Positions 35,146 through 43,446 of a DNA stretch of 64,000 bases are shown here, one piece after another; the stretch's first letter is position 1; the number at the start of each line of letters is the position of its first letter. The notes beneath the pieces are model-generated. The model did not search any database. It was not told the origin of the DNA and saw only the letters and a program-made list of their open reading frames with translations. This DNA comes from an uncultured Fibrobacter sp. (GTDB taxonomy: Bacteria; Fibrobacterota; Fibrobacteria; Fibrobacterales; Fibrobacteraceae), in contig CAMKLO010000009.1 of NCBI GenBank assembly GCA_946413655.1, positions 1-64,000 on the forward strand, written 5' to 3'. The position numbers and the translations under genes were made by a program.

Positions 35146-35270
35146 CATACAGTTCTGGTTAAATGTCATGCCCCACCCCGATGTCTTTGACTACTTGCAG
35201 CTGTGCTGCTTAGTAGTCATGATCCGCGTATGGGGAGGGCATCTCCTTTCTCTGTAAATTGTTTCAAACG

Positions 35271-35314
35271 ATTGCACTATGAGGATGTGTTAATTGTACT
35301 ATGAGGATGTGTTA
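35271..35314. repeat. 22-bp tandem duplication
   Basis: Two adjacent copies of ATTG(C/T)ACTATGAGGATGTGTTA with a single mismatch, 50 bp before the start of the truncated gene at 35365. A recent duplication or a paired binding site. Confidence 0.7.
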
Positions 35315-35364
35315 GTATATATTATTTTTTATGGTTTGCTAGTAAAAATGTTATACTAGTTCTG

Positions 35365-35694
35365 TTGTTGGCTTTTTTACATGTCAATGAGAATATTCAT
35401 TGGAATACGACTATTGAAAATCAAAATTTTGGCGACATCGCAAAAGGTTTTAAATTATATTATTATGGTAGCGAACGATTCTTTGTCCATGGAGTATGGG
35501 CAGGAACATTGATTGTTCCAAATGCAAAATTGGTATTGGGTCAGACTCAAAATAAGAAATTATATGGCCAGTTTTATGGAAAGGGTGTTACCGTCCATCA
35601 ATATTCTAAAATTTTCCGCGTTCAGTTTAAACCACAGAAATCAATTACATCCAATGCACAACTTAACGTGGCTTGGTTAGGAGGTAAAAAATGA
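35365..35694 (+). pseudogene. Probable 5'-truncated surface protein fragment
   Basis: An open frame of about 109 codons without a good start. Upstream of TTG 35365 the frame stays open and encodes a signal-peptide-like run (KNVILVLLLAFLHVNE) but offers no ATG, GTG or TTG before the next stop, so the 5' end appears lost or changed. The C-terminal part (GTLIVPNAKLVLGQTQNKKLYGQFYGKGVTVHQYSK, written here only as landmarks GTLIVPNAKL and YGKGVTVHQY) resembles beta-rich segments of large Fibrobacter surface proteins. Its stop overlaps the next ATG as ATGA, so the two are translationally coupled. Confidence 0.45.
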
Positions 35695-36488
35695 AAAAAG
35701 TATCTATTTTGTTGTTTGTTTTAGCCACAATCCTATGGGCAGAAATCGATATAGAAATAGCAATTCAAATAGATAATCTCCCTGAAGAAATTTTTGAAAT
35801 CTATAACATGGACGAAAAAAATGGAGATTGTGCTATTTACAATGGGAAAAGGACGAAATCAGATTTTGGAGCTTGTGGGTATGATGGATTGTGTGCCGCA
35901 ATACTCGATATCGATGTTTTATTTGGATGGACTGGGGTTTCTAATAATGGTCTTGAAATCTATACTCTTACTGGAGCGACTCACTCATGGAGAGAAGTTC
36001 TTGAAGATGAATTTAATCATTTTAGGCAATGTAAAGGGATTATAGCCAATGATTCTACGTACAATTCCATGTTTGCGGAAATAGATTCCTTTCTTGTTCC
36101 AGAAATTGATAAGTATTTGCAAAATGAATCCCAAAAACGTATAATGCTTGTTTATAATTATGCTATGGGATCGGTAAGACCTGCAGAAATAGCCATTCCT
36201 GGTGGGGGCTGTGACTTATGTTTCATTGGCATGGCTTCAGACACCGTCAAAGCCCGCAACACCGCCATTTCGAGCATCGCTCCGGCCAAATACAAACTCG
36301 AAACAATCCGCGTGCAGAACCATCGCTTGACGGCTTCTCCGAAATTGCTTGGCCGCGAATTCACACTATTTGACGTCAACGGTCACGAACTCCGCCGTGG
36401 AACACTGCAAAACAACATGCCGCTCCCCGCATACCCCACCGTCATCAAAATCCAAGGCTTCGGAACTAGACTGCTCAACAGTCGTTAG
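35691..36488 (+). CDS. Secreted protein with possible type IX C-terminal sorting domain
   Basis: A 265-residue protein with a signal peptide (SILLFVLATILWA). The first 180 residues match no family I know and contain six Cys and a helix EVLEDEFNHFRQC. The last 85 residues (REFTLFDVNGHELRRG, MPLPAYPTVIKIQG) resemble the beta-sandwich C-terminal domains that route Fibrobacter proteins through the type IX system, consistent with sprA in this window. Base composition changes sharply near 36226: AT-rich before, GC-rich after, so the gene looks like a mosaic of an acquired N-terminus and a resident sorting domain. Confidence 0.6.
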   Translation: MKKVSILLFVLATILWAEIDIEIAIQIDNLPEEIFEIYNMDEKNGDCAIYNGKRTKSDFGACGYDGLCAAILDIDVLFGWTGVSNNGLEIYTLTGATHSWREVLEDEFNHFRQCKGIIANDSTYNSMFAEIDSFLVPEIDKYLQNESQKRIMLVYNYAMGSVRPAEIAIPGGGCDLCFIGMASDTVKARNTAISSIAPAKYKLETIRVQNHRLTASPKLLGREFTLFDVNGHELRRGTLQNNMPLPAYPTVIKIQGFGTRLLNSR

Positions 36489-36649
36489 TCGATAGCTGAC
36501 TGCAACATATTGCATCCTTTGCCATCCTTGACCGTCTGGGAGAGGGGAGGGCTGCCTTTGTGGACGCGCTTAGAGGTCGTCTAGGCGTGCTTTTGACATC
36601 GGCATGGATGAATTATCAAAAAAATCGGCAAAATATATACTTTTTCCCC

Positions 36650-36678
36650 TTGAAACGTTAGTAAAACTTTGTTAATAT
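36650..36678 (+). promoter_or_regulatory. Promoter of micro-gene copy 2
   Basis: TTGAAA (36650-36655), 17 bp, TAATAT (36673-36678), nearly identical to the copy 1 promoter, including the bases between the hexamers (one change). Confidence 0.8.
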
Positions 36679-36706
36679 TGGCGCCGTCAAAAATAAAGGA
36701 GTCTAA

Positions 36707-36769
36707 ATGTACTGCATTCTTGCCGCCCTCTTGATCAAAAGCTTTAAGAAATACGCAAAACGCGCTTAA
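36707..36769 (+). CDS. 20-residue cationic hydrophobic micropeptide, copy 2
   Basis: ATG at 36707 behind AAGGAG (5-nt spacing). The peptide opens MYCILAALL, then I, then KSFKK, and ends YAKRA. It is the paralogue of the micro-gene at 34896, 1.8 kb away on the same strand, and has its own promoter and terminator. Differences in the tail keep the positive charge. It precedes malQ but is separated from it by a terminator, so it is not an obvious leader peptide for malQ. Confidence 0.7.
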   Translation: MYCILAALLIKSFKKYAKRA

Positions 36770-36798
36770 TTTTTGAAGAAGGATTGAGGAAACGAAAC

Positions 36799-36826
36799 GG
36801 TCTCGGGTTTTTCCGGGCCTTTTTTG
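36799..36826 (+). terminator. Terminator of micro-gene copy 2
   Basis: Stem GGTC(T)CGG/CCGGGCC with one bulged T and loop GTTTTT, followed by TTTTTTG. It ends a transcript of about 140 nt and lies 54 bp before malQ. Confidence 0.65.
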
Positions 36827-36879
36827 TTTGCTAGTTTTTTGAAAGTTTCTATTTACAAAAATAGAGTTATATTTATGCC

Positions 36880-38853
36880 ATGCGATATGGTGATTTAACT
36901 TCTTTTCAGACCGGCGTAGCCGTCCCTCTTTTCAGTCTTTACAGCAAGCACAGCATTGGCATTGGGGAATTCTTGGACTTGATTCCGTTTGCCCAGTGGT
37001 CCAAGTATTGCGGATTCAATATTATCCAGCTTTTGCCTGTCAACGATACAGGGTCTGAGTCGAGCCCTTACAGTGCCCGCAGCGCGTTTGCGTTGAACCC
37101 GGTTTTTATCAACGTCCAGTCTGTCGAAGGGGCTTCGGAGTTTGAAAACGAAATAGAAAACGCCAAGGAACAGTTCGCAGGTATCGAGCGCGTGGATTAC
37201 TATCGCATTACCACGTGGAAGCGCGCGATTCTCCGCAAGATTTTTGATTCCCGTTACGACCAGCTCAAGTCCTCCAAGAAACTCCTTGCTTGGGTCGATA
37301 AGAATGCATGGGTCAAGTCGTATTGCGTCTATTGCACGCTCAAGGTGCAGAACAACGAGGCTAGCTGGAGGGACTGGAAAAAGTACCAGAATCCGTCTGC
37401 TGCTGATGTCGATAAGCTTTGGATGAAAAATTACAGGGACACGTTGTTCCAGGCGTGGATGCAATATACCGCCGAAGGGCAGTTTACCGCCGCCGTGAAC
37501 GAGGTTTCCAAGCTGGGCCTTCGCCTGAAGGGTGACGTGCCTATCCTCATCAACGAAGACAGTGCCGATGTCTGGTTCGACCGCAAGTATTTCTCGCTTG
37601 CCGACCGTGCGGGTGCCCCTCCTGACATGTTCAGCTACGGCGGCCAGAACTGGGGATTCCCGACTTACCGCTGGGACGTGCTCGAAGCGGATGGCTTTGG
37701 CTGGTGGCGCCGTCGTTTGGCCCAGGCGAGCAAGTTCTATCACGCTTATCGCATTGACCACGTGCTTGGATTTTTCCGCATCTGGGCGATTCCTGAAACC
37801 GAGGTGACAGGTATCCTTGGACGTTTCCAGCCGTCGATTCCGCTCACTTGGGATGTGCTCCGTAATGCAGGCTTCTGCCGTGAAACGCTTGAATATTTGC
37901 GCCGCCCGAATTATTCCGTGGATCAGTTGCGTGAATTTCTCGGCAACGAAACGGACAGGCTCATATCACTGTATTTTGAAAATTTGCCGGGAAAGTTCGA
38001 CCGCTTTGTCGTCAAGCCGGATCTTTTGTCAGAACGTGCTATTATCGCTCTTGATGAACCGCAAGAAGTCAAGGATTCCATGCTCCGCGTTTATTGGAAT
38101 CGCGTGTTCATCCCAACGGGCGACGAAAACACTTACTATCCGTACTGGTACTGGTACAACCAGCCAGTGCTCTTTACGCTCCCGCAGAACGAACAGCAGA
38201 AACTCCACGAATTGATTGGCCAGAACGAACAGGCGCAAAACGCTCTTTGGGAACAGAACGCCATGAAGCTTTTGTCCGTGCTTGCGAACGAGACGGATAT
38301 GCTGGTCTGTGCCGAAGACTTGGGGGCCGTGCCGCCCTGCGTGCCGTCCGTGCTCAAAAAGCTGAATATCATGTCGTTACGCATCGAACGGTGGGCCCGT
38401 AATTGGAACGTGCCGTATTCTCCGTATTATAGCATGGAAGATTACCCGCGTCTCTCGGTCTGCACTACGAGCTGCCACGATACATCGACACTGCGTGGAC
38501 TTTGGGAAGAGGCCGATTTCGACAAGGCTTTCTACTGGTCGCATGCAGGTTTGCCGGGAGTTGCTCCCGAAAAGCTTACGCCGCCTGTGGTGCGCGATAT
38601 TCTTTCGCATGTGTTTAAGGCGAATAGCTTGTTCTGCATCCCGCCGATTCAGGATTACCTTGCGCTTTCTGCATCACTCTCGGAATGCGACCCGAAGGAA
38701 GAACGCGTCAATATCCCGGGAACGGTCGGCTCGCAGAACTGGACGTACCGCACGCCGTGCTGCGTCGAGGACCTGCTTGCGAATTTGGGTCTGATTTCGG
38801 AAATCGGCAAGCTCGTCGAAGAACGTAGAAACCGAGCTTTGTGGAAAATTTAG
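36880..38853 (+). CDS. malQ: 4-alpha-glucanotransferase
   Basis: A 657-residue GH77 enzyme that transfers alpha-1,4-glucan chains between maltodextrins (disproportionating enzyme). Landmarks: SYNDTG-like pocket LLPVNDTGSESSPYSARSAF, GDVPILINEDSADVW, the nucleophile region AYRIDHVLGFFRIW, the acid/base region CAEDLGAVPPCV and the end CTTSCHDTSTLRGLW. All catalytic carboxylates appear present. It is followed 220 bp later by a GH13 enzyme on the same strand, suggesting a glycogen or maltodextrin locus. Confidence 0.95.
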   Translation: MRYGDLTSFQTGVAVPLFSLYSKHSIGIGEFLDLIPFAQWSKYCGFNIIQLLPVNDTGSESSPYSARSAFALNPVFINVQSVEGASEFENEIENAKEQFAGIERVDYYRITTWKRAILRKIFDSRYDQLKSSKKLLAWVDKNAWVKSYCVYCTLKVQNNEASWRDWKKYQNPSAADVDKLWMKNYRDTLFQAWMQYTAEGQFTAAVNEVSKLGLRLKGDVPILINEDSADVWFDRKYFSLADRAGAPPDMFSYGGQNWGFPTYRWDVLEADGFGWWRRRLAQASKFYHAYRIDHVLGFFRIWAIPETEVTGILGRFQPSIPLTWDVLRNAGFCRETLEYLRRPNYSVDQLREFLGNETDRLISLYFENLPGKFDRFVVKPDLLSERAIIALDEPQEVKDSMLRVYWNRVFIPTGDENTYYPYWYWYNQPVLFTLPQNEQQKLHELIGQNEQAQNALWEQNAMKLLSVLANETDMLVCAEDLGAVPPCVPSVLKKLNIMSLRIERWARNWNVPYSPYYSMEDYPRLSVCTTSCHDTSTLRGLWEEADFDKAFYWSHAGLPGVAPEKLTPPVVRDILSHVFKANSLFCIPPIQDYLALSASLSECDPKEERVNIPGTVGSQNWTYRTPCCVEDLLANLGLISEIGKLVEERRNRALWKI

Positions 38854-38922
38854 GCGTTGAGCACGCTACGCTTGGGCACGCCTTGCTTTGCAAGGCTTTG
38901 GGGCTTTCTTATTACAATAGCT

Positions 38923-38965
38923 CATACCTCATATCCCAAGGGGCGTAAGCCCCGAGCCCATACCT
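38923..38965 (+). repeat. CATACCT hairpin repeat
   Basis: CATACCTCATATCCC, hairpin GGGGC-GTAA-GCCCC, then GAGCCCATACCTT. The same layout is found at 40453-40490 and, with different stem bases, at 30352-30400. Confidence 0.7.
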
Positions 38966-39019
38966 TCACTGGATCCCCTCCCTTCGGTCTAGGATGATCG
39001 CTTCGAGGATGGCAAAACC

Positions 39020-39074
39020 CTAACCACTAACCACTGTTTACTTCCTACTTCTAACTTCCTACTTCCTACTACAC
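39020..39074. repeat. Heptamer tandem repeat abutting the amylase start codon
   Basis: Eight heptamers in register: CTAACCA twice, CTGTTTA, CTTCCTA, CTTCTAA, CTTCCTA twice, CTACACA. The last base is the A of the amylase ATG, so the array occupies the whole ribosome-binding region and leaves no Shine-Dalgarno sequence. Confidence 0.8.
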
Positions 39075-40334
39075 ATGCCATTCCCCACCTGGATCAAAGA
39101 CGCTATTTTCTATCAGATTTTTCCGGACCGCTTTTGCCGTTCGGAACGTTATAAGGCTGTCGGAAAATTTGTCCCGTGGGATAGCAAACCGACTCGCGAA
39201 AACATGTTCGGCGGGAATCTCGCCGGGATTATCGACAAACTAGAGTATATAGCGTCGCTTGGCGTGAACGCTATTTACCTTTGCCCGATTTTCAAGAGCA
39301 ATTCCAATCACCGCTACCATACGGTCGATTACTTTGAAATTGACCCCGTGCTGGGGACGCTCAAGGATTTTGACAATCTCGTCAAGAAGGCGCACAAACT
39401 TGGCCTCCGCGTGATTCTGGACGGTGTTTTCAACCACTGTTCACGAGGTTTTTTCCAGTTCAACAGCTTGATGGAACTGGGCAGGAATTCCCCGTATGTC
39501 GATTGGTTCCATGTGCATGGCTGGCCGCTCCATGCGTATTCCGGCAAGCCCAATTACGATTGCTGGTGGGGGTTCCCGGCGCTCCCGAAGTTCAATACCG
39601 ACAATCCCGATGTTCGCGAATACCTTTTCTCGGTGGGTGAGTACTGGATGAAACGAGGCATAGATGGCTGGCGCCTCGACGTGCCGAACGAAATTGACGA
39701 CGATAGCTTTTGGCAGGAATTCCGCCGCCGCATCAAGGCGATTAACCCCGAGGCCTACATTGTCGGTGAAATCTGGGACGAGCCCTCGCGTTGGCTCAAG
39801 GGCGACCAGTTTGACGGTGTGATGAACTACCCGCTGAGGCGGGCGGTGTTGGCGTACCTCTTTGACGAAAAGCCGATTAAACTTGCCGAGTTTGCAAAAA
39901 GGCTCCGCGATGCGTTCCCTGCAGGGCGTTTTGGCGTGCCGATGAACTTGCTCGGGAGTCACGATACGATTCGACTGGCGACGCTTCCGTGCTCAAATTT
40001 GCAGCGGGTGAAGTTGGCGCTATCGATTCTGTTCTTTTTGCCTGGGGCCCCGTGCGTTTATTATGGCGATGAAATTGGCATGGAAGGCGGCAAGGATCCC
40101 GACAACCGCAGGACGTTCCCGTGGGGAACGCTCTCCGATGGGCGCCGTAGCCCCATCTTCCGATTCTTGAACGAACTTATAACGCTTAGGAACGAGGAAC
40201 GCGTGTTGCGCGACGGAAAACTCGAAATCGCCTACCATGCCGGCAACCTGAATATCGTCCGTTCCCTCGGCAAGAAAAAGATGACGCTTTGCATCTCGAA
40301 TGCGTTGCCTGACCCGACGTTTGAAATGAAGTAA
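39075..40334 (+). CDS. GH13 alpha-amylase-family glycosidase
   Basis: A 419-residue cytoplasmic enzyme without a signal peptide. Begins WIKDAIFYQIFPDRFCR, then the conserved GH13 regions: GVFNHC, GWRLDVPNE (nucleophile Asp), IVGEIWDE (acid/base Glu) and LGSHDTIR (stabiliser Asp). The YQIFPDRF start and GHLAG-type loop (GGNLAGI) point to the cyclomaltodextrinase/neopullulanase branch. With malQ it probably degrades internal maltodextrins. A heptamer array replaces the normal ribosome binding site. Confidence 0.93.
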   Translation: MPFPTWIKDAIFYQIFPDRFCRSERYKAVGKFVPWDSKPTRENMFGGNLAGIIDKLEYIASLGVNAIYLCPIFKSNSNHRYHTVDYFEIDPVLGTLKDFDNLVKKAHKLGLRVILDGVFNHCSRGFFQFNSLMELGRNSPYVDWFHVHGWPLHAYSGKPNYDCWWGFPALPKFNTDNPDVREYLFSVGEYWMKRGIDGWRLDVPNEIDDDSFWQEFRRRIKAINPEAYIVGEIWDEPSRWLKGDQFDGVMNYPLRRAVLAYLFDEKPIKLAEFAKRLRDAFPAGRFGVPMNLLGSHDTIRLATLPCSNLQRVKLALSILFFLPGAPCVYYGDEIGMEGGKDPDNRRTFPWGTLSDGRRSPIFRFLNELITLRNEERVLRDGKLEIAYHAGNLNIVRSLGKKKMTLCISNALPDPTFEMK

Positions 40335-40351
40335 ACAGGATGACAAAATGA

Positions 40352-40421
40352 AGAATTAAGAATTAAGAATGAATTTTTCAACTTTCAATTTTTAATTTTT
40401 AATTCTTAATTCATTAATCAC
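40352..40421. repeat. Heptamer tandem repeat forming a long inverted repeat
   Basis: Ten heptamers in register: AAGAATT twice, AAGAATG, AATTTTT, CAACTTT, CAATTTT, TAATTTT, TAATTCT, TAATTCA, TTAATCA. The first half (GAATTAAGAATTAAGAA) pairs with the second (TTCTTAATTC), so it may also act as a terminator after the amylase gene. Confidence 0.75.
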
Positions 40422-40452
40422 AAGCATTTCTTGTTACATTACGTCCATGCCC

Positions 40453-40490
40453 CATACCTCAAAGGGGCGCAAGCCCCGTGCCCATACCTT
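40453..40490 (+). repeat. CATACCT hairpin repeat
   Basis: CATACCTCAAA, hairpin GGGGC-GCAA-GCCCC, CGTGCCCATACCTT; second close copy of the element at 38923-38965. Confidence 0.7.
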
Positions 40491-40503
40491 ATACACTCCT
40501 TAT

Positions 40504-40608
40504 CGCAAACAAGCCAGGCGTTACGGGCTGGCATCTGAAGCCCGTTTGAGGAGGTGATGGAAGACCCGGAGGGGCTGCAATCAGGGGGAAACATCCCCCT
40601 TTTTATAC
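40504..40608 (+). ncRNA. Candidate structured RNA or leader upstream of secDF
   Basis: A GC-rich block in an AT-rich gap. GCCAG...CTGGC and ACGGGCT...AGCCCGT are hairpins that share the GGGCTGGC segment and so exclude each other; then GAGGAGGTGATGG, a G/C-rich stretch, and a terminator GGGGG-AAACA-TCCCCC-TTTTT (about 40583-40604). Mutually exclusive stems before a terminator resemble an attenuator or riboswitch, but no known class matches and no clear promoter was found. Confidence 0.35.
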
Positions 40609-40617
40609 CTAAAATTC

Positions 40618-40652
40618 CTTCCTACTTCCTACTTCCTACCTCCTACTTTTCT
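40618..40652. repeat. Heptamer tandem repeat
   Basis: CTTCCTA three times, CCTCCTA, CTTTTCT, in register, ending about 50 bp before the secDF start. Confidence 0.75.
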
Positions 40653-40700
40653 ATCTTTGTCGCCGCACTAGTATGTTGAATGCCTTTTAAGGGATTACAA

Positions 40701-43337
40701 ATGAATAAACATAAATTCGGCTTGCGAGAACTAGTCATTCTCGCTGTCATCATTCTTTCGGCCTACTCTGTATGGCCTTCTATTCAGGTTCACTCCAAGA
40801 AGGGGGATGCTAAGAAGACGTTCCTCAAGGAAAATCCGAAGCTCGGAGCAAGTTCCATTAATTTTGGCTTGGATCTTGCCGGTGGTACCAGCATCACGCT
40901 GCAGATTGATCAGTCCAGCCTCAAGGAAGGCGACGATATCAAGGATATTCAGGCTCAGTCCCTCGAAATCATCCGTAACCGCGTTGACCAATATGGTCTT
41001 TCCGAACCGCAGATTTCCCCGACCGGTGACGACCGCATCGTCGTTGAACTGGCTGGTGTGGACGACTCCACTGCCAAGGCTCTCGTGGGTTCTACCGCTA
41101 AGCTCGAATTCAAGATTCTTGCCGAATCTGAAAAGTTTGCGCAGGTGGTCAGCCTGATTGACGGTTACCTCACTCGCCAGACGACGGACATTGTTGCTGA
41201 TTCCGCTGTGACGGATTCTGTGAAGAAGGATTCTTCTAGCAAGGATACCGCGAAGAAGGAAGCCTTGTCTGATGACGAACTTTTGGCTGGTGGCGTCGCA
41301 AAGACTGAACCTGCTGCAGAAAAGAAGGATTCCGCTGTTGCCGAATCTGAGGCCGCTCCGGCAGACGTGGTCGGACAGCCGCTTTCCTCTTTCTTCATCT
41401 CTTTTGGCAATGGCGGTTTCATTGCTGAAGAAAGCATCGAAAAGGTCAAGAAACTCCTCGAAACGGAAGGCGTCCAGAAGCTCATTCCGCGTGATGTCGC
41501 ATTCGCTTTCGGTAGCGGTCTTGAAAAGCTCCGCCGCGATTCCAAGGTCAAGGCCAAGCGCCTTTACCTCCTCCGTCGCCGTGCCGAAATGGGCGGTGAC
41601 GATATTACGGACGCTCGCCCGTACCGCGTAAGCGACGGTGTCAGCGCCGGTGAAGTGGCCGTGAACCTCCGCTTCGGTGGCATCGGCCCCAAGAAGTTCT
41701 CCGCTGTGACTGCCGCCAACGTCGGCAAGCAGATGGCCATCGTTCTTGACAACCAAGTTATTTCTGCTCCGGTCATCCGTGACCGTATCCCGAACGGCGA
41801 AGCCCAGATTACCGGTCTCGAAGACATGGCCGAAGCTAACCGCCTCGCTGTCGTCTTGAAGGCTGGTGCCCTCAAGGCCCCGATGCAGATTATCGAAAGC
41901 CGTACCGTCGGTGCAACCCTCGGTGAAGAAAACATTGTCCAGGGCTTCGGCTCCGGTGCAATCGGCCTCTTGATCTGCTTGGTGTTCATGGTCGCTTACT
42001 ACCGCCTGGGTGGCTTCATCGCCAGCGTCGGCGTGGTAATCAACGCCCTCGTGACTGCCGCCGTGATGTCCGTGTTCAATGCAACGCTTACGTTGCCGGG
42101 TATTGCGGGCTTCATCCTCGTCGTCGGTATGTCTCTCGACGCGAACGTGATTATTTTCGAACGTATCCGTGAAGAACTCAAGAACGGTCTTACCGCTCGC
42201 GCCGCTGTCGCGAAGGGTTACGAACGTGCTTTCAGCGCCATCTTGGACTCCAACTTGACGACGGTTTTGACGGGCCTTATTTTGTACAAAATCGGTACCG
42301 GTTCCGTCAAGGGTTTCGGTCTTACGCTTACCATCGGTATTCTTACGTCCCTCTTCTGCGCTATTACGATTTCCCGTGCAATTCTCGATTGGAGACTTGC
42401 TAAGCGCGACAGGACTTCGCTTTCCATTGGTTCTGGCTTCAAGGCTTTGAACAATGCGAACCTCCCGCTCATGAAGAACCGCGGCAAGTTCAAGGCTCTC
42501 TCTTGGATTTTGATTATTGCAAGTATCGCTTGCATCGCCGTGAAGGGCTTCGACTTCAGTATCGACTTCACGGGTGGTCAGGTCTATACGATTCAGTATC
42601 AGGATGACGCCAAGCATGAAACCGATTTGAACAAGGCTTTGAGCAAGGCTGGTATCCAGGGCGCTCGCGTCCGTTCTCTCGGTGGTACGTCTGCCAACTC
42701 TTACCAGATTAGTGTCCGCGCTGATGACGCCAACTTTGAAGTGGCCATGGCCAAGGCTTTCGAAGCCGCTAACCAGAAGTGCCAAATTGTGGCAAAGGAC
42801 GCTGTGGGTCCGACTATTGGTAAGGAACTCCGCTTCAATGCTATTTTGTCTGTGATTCTCGCATGGCTTGGCATCGCCCTCTACGTTTGGGTTCGATTCG
42901 GTAAGCTCGGTCTTGGCTTTGGCGTTGCTGCAGTGCTTGGCCTTATTCACGATACCATCATCACGCTTGGCTTCATCTCGGCATTCAGCCTCTCCTTCGA
43001 CGGCGCCTTGATTGCTTCGCTCCTCACGATGATTGGTTACTCCGTGAACGACACCATCGTGAACTTCGACCGCATTCGTGAAAATACGGCTCTGTTCGGC
43101 TCTGCCAACTACGAACGTACAATCAACAGCTCTTTGAACCAGTGCTTCAGCCGTACGGTGATTACCTCTCTCACGACTCTCTTCGTTTGCGTGGTGCTCG
43201 CTGTTATGGGTGGTTCTTCCATCCGCGACTTCGGTCTTGTTCAGTGCTTCGGTATCCTTATCGGTACTTACTCTTCTGTGTGCGTCTGCTCTCCGATCGT
43301 TCTGTGGTGGAGCAAGAAGTTCAAGAAGGGTGTGTAA
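40701..43337 (+). CDS. secDF: Fused SecD-SecF protein-export membrane protein
   Basis: ATG 40701 with AAGGGA upstream gives 878 residues; an earlier ATG at 40680 lacks a ribosome binding site. The SecD half has FGLDLAGGTSITLQI, the P1 head region and six membrane segments (GFGSGAIGLLICLVFMVAYY, VVGMSLDANVIIFERIREEL). The SecF half has FSIDFTGGQ and GYSVNDTIVNFDRIREN. A 65-residue Lys/Ser/Asp/Ala-rich insert (about 170-235) in the first periplasmic domain is unusual and probably a flexible linker. SecDF uses the proton gradient to pull exported proteins across the inner membrane. Confidence 0.95.
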   Translation: MNKHKFGLRELVILAVIILSAYSVWPSIQVHSKKGDAKKTFLKENPKLGASSINFGLDLAGGTSITLQIDQSSLKEGDDIKDIQAQSLEIIRNRVDQYGLSEPQISPTGDDRIVVELAGVDDSTAKALVGSTAKLEFKILAESEKFAQVVSLIDGYLTRQTTDIVADSAVTDSVKKDSSSKDTAKKEALSDDELLAGGVAKTEPAAEKKDSAVAESEAAPADVVGQPLSSFFISFGNGGFIAEESIEKVKKLLETEGVQKLIPRDVAFAFGSGLEKLRRDSKVKAKRLYLLRRRAEMGGDDITDARPYRVSDGVSAGEVAVNLRFGGIGPKKFSAVTAANVGKQMAIVLDNQVISAPVIRDRIPNGEAQITGLEDMAEANRLAVVLKAGALKAPMQIIESRTVGATLGEENIVQGFGSGAIGLLICLVFMVAYYRLGGFIASVGVVINALVTAAVMSVFNATLTLPGIAGFILVVGMSLDANVIIFERIREELKNGLTARAAVAKGYERAFSAILDSNLTTVLTGLILYKIGTGSVKGFGLTLTIGILTSLFCAITISRAILDWRLAKRDRTSLSIGSGFKALNNANLPLMKNRGKFKALSWILIIASIACIAVKGFDFSIDFTGGQVYTIQYQDDAKHETDLNKALSKAGIQGARVRSLGGTSANSYQISVRADDANFEVAMAKAFEAANQKCQIVAKDAVGPTIGKELRFNAILSVILAWLGIALYVWVRFGKLGLGFGVAAVLGLIHDTIITLGFISAFSLSFDGALIASLLTMIGYSVNDTIVNFDRIRENTALFGSANYERTINSSLNQCFSRTVITSLTTLFVCVVLAVMGGSSIRDFGLVQCFGILIGTYSSVCVCSPIVLWWSKKFKKGV

Positions 43338-43390
43338 TTAGACTATAGAACGGGCCTTCGACCCTATAGACTAAAGACGAAAGAGAAATT

Positions 43391-43416
43391 GCCCCGGCTT
43401 TGCCGGGGCTTTTTAT
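43391..43416 (+). terminator. Intrinsic terminator of secDF
   Basis: Perfect 8-bp stem GCCCCGGC-TTT-GCCGGGGC followed by TTTTTATATAT, 54 bp after the stop codon. Confidence 0.9.
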
Positions 43417-43446
43417 ATATATTTCTTTTTAAAAAGTGGAGTTGAT

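Noticed and set aside
40540-40575. Fluoride-riboswitch-like GGTGATGG upstream of secDF
   Set aside because: The partner segments required for the fluoride fold are missing and the downstream gene is unrelated.
39020-40652. Possible CRISPR array in the repeated intergenic DNA
   Set aside because: Repeats are 7 bp, directly tandem and without spacers; no cas genes are present.
14537-40656. Bacteroidota-type promoter motif TATCTTTG upstream of the M23 and secDF genes
   Set aside because: Only two clear matches and no partner TTTG at the right distance; the clearest promoters in the window are TTGAAA/TAATAT with 17-bp spacing.
40731-42950. 739-codon open frame opposite secDF
   Set aside because: Antisense shadow of a highly biased gene; the sense frame has all SecD/SecF motifs.
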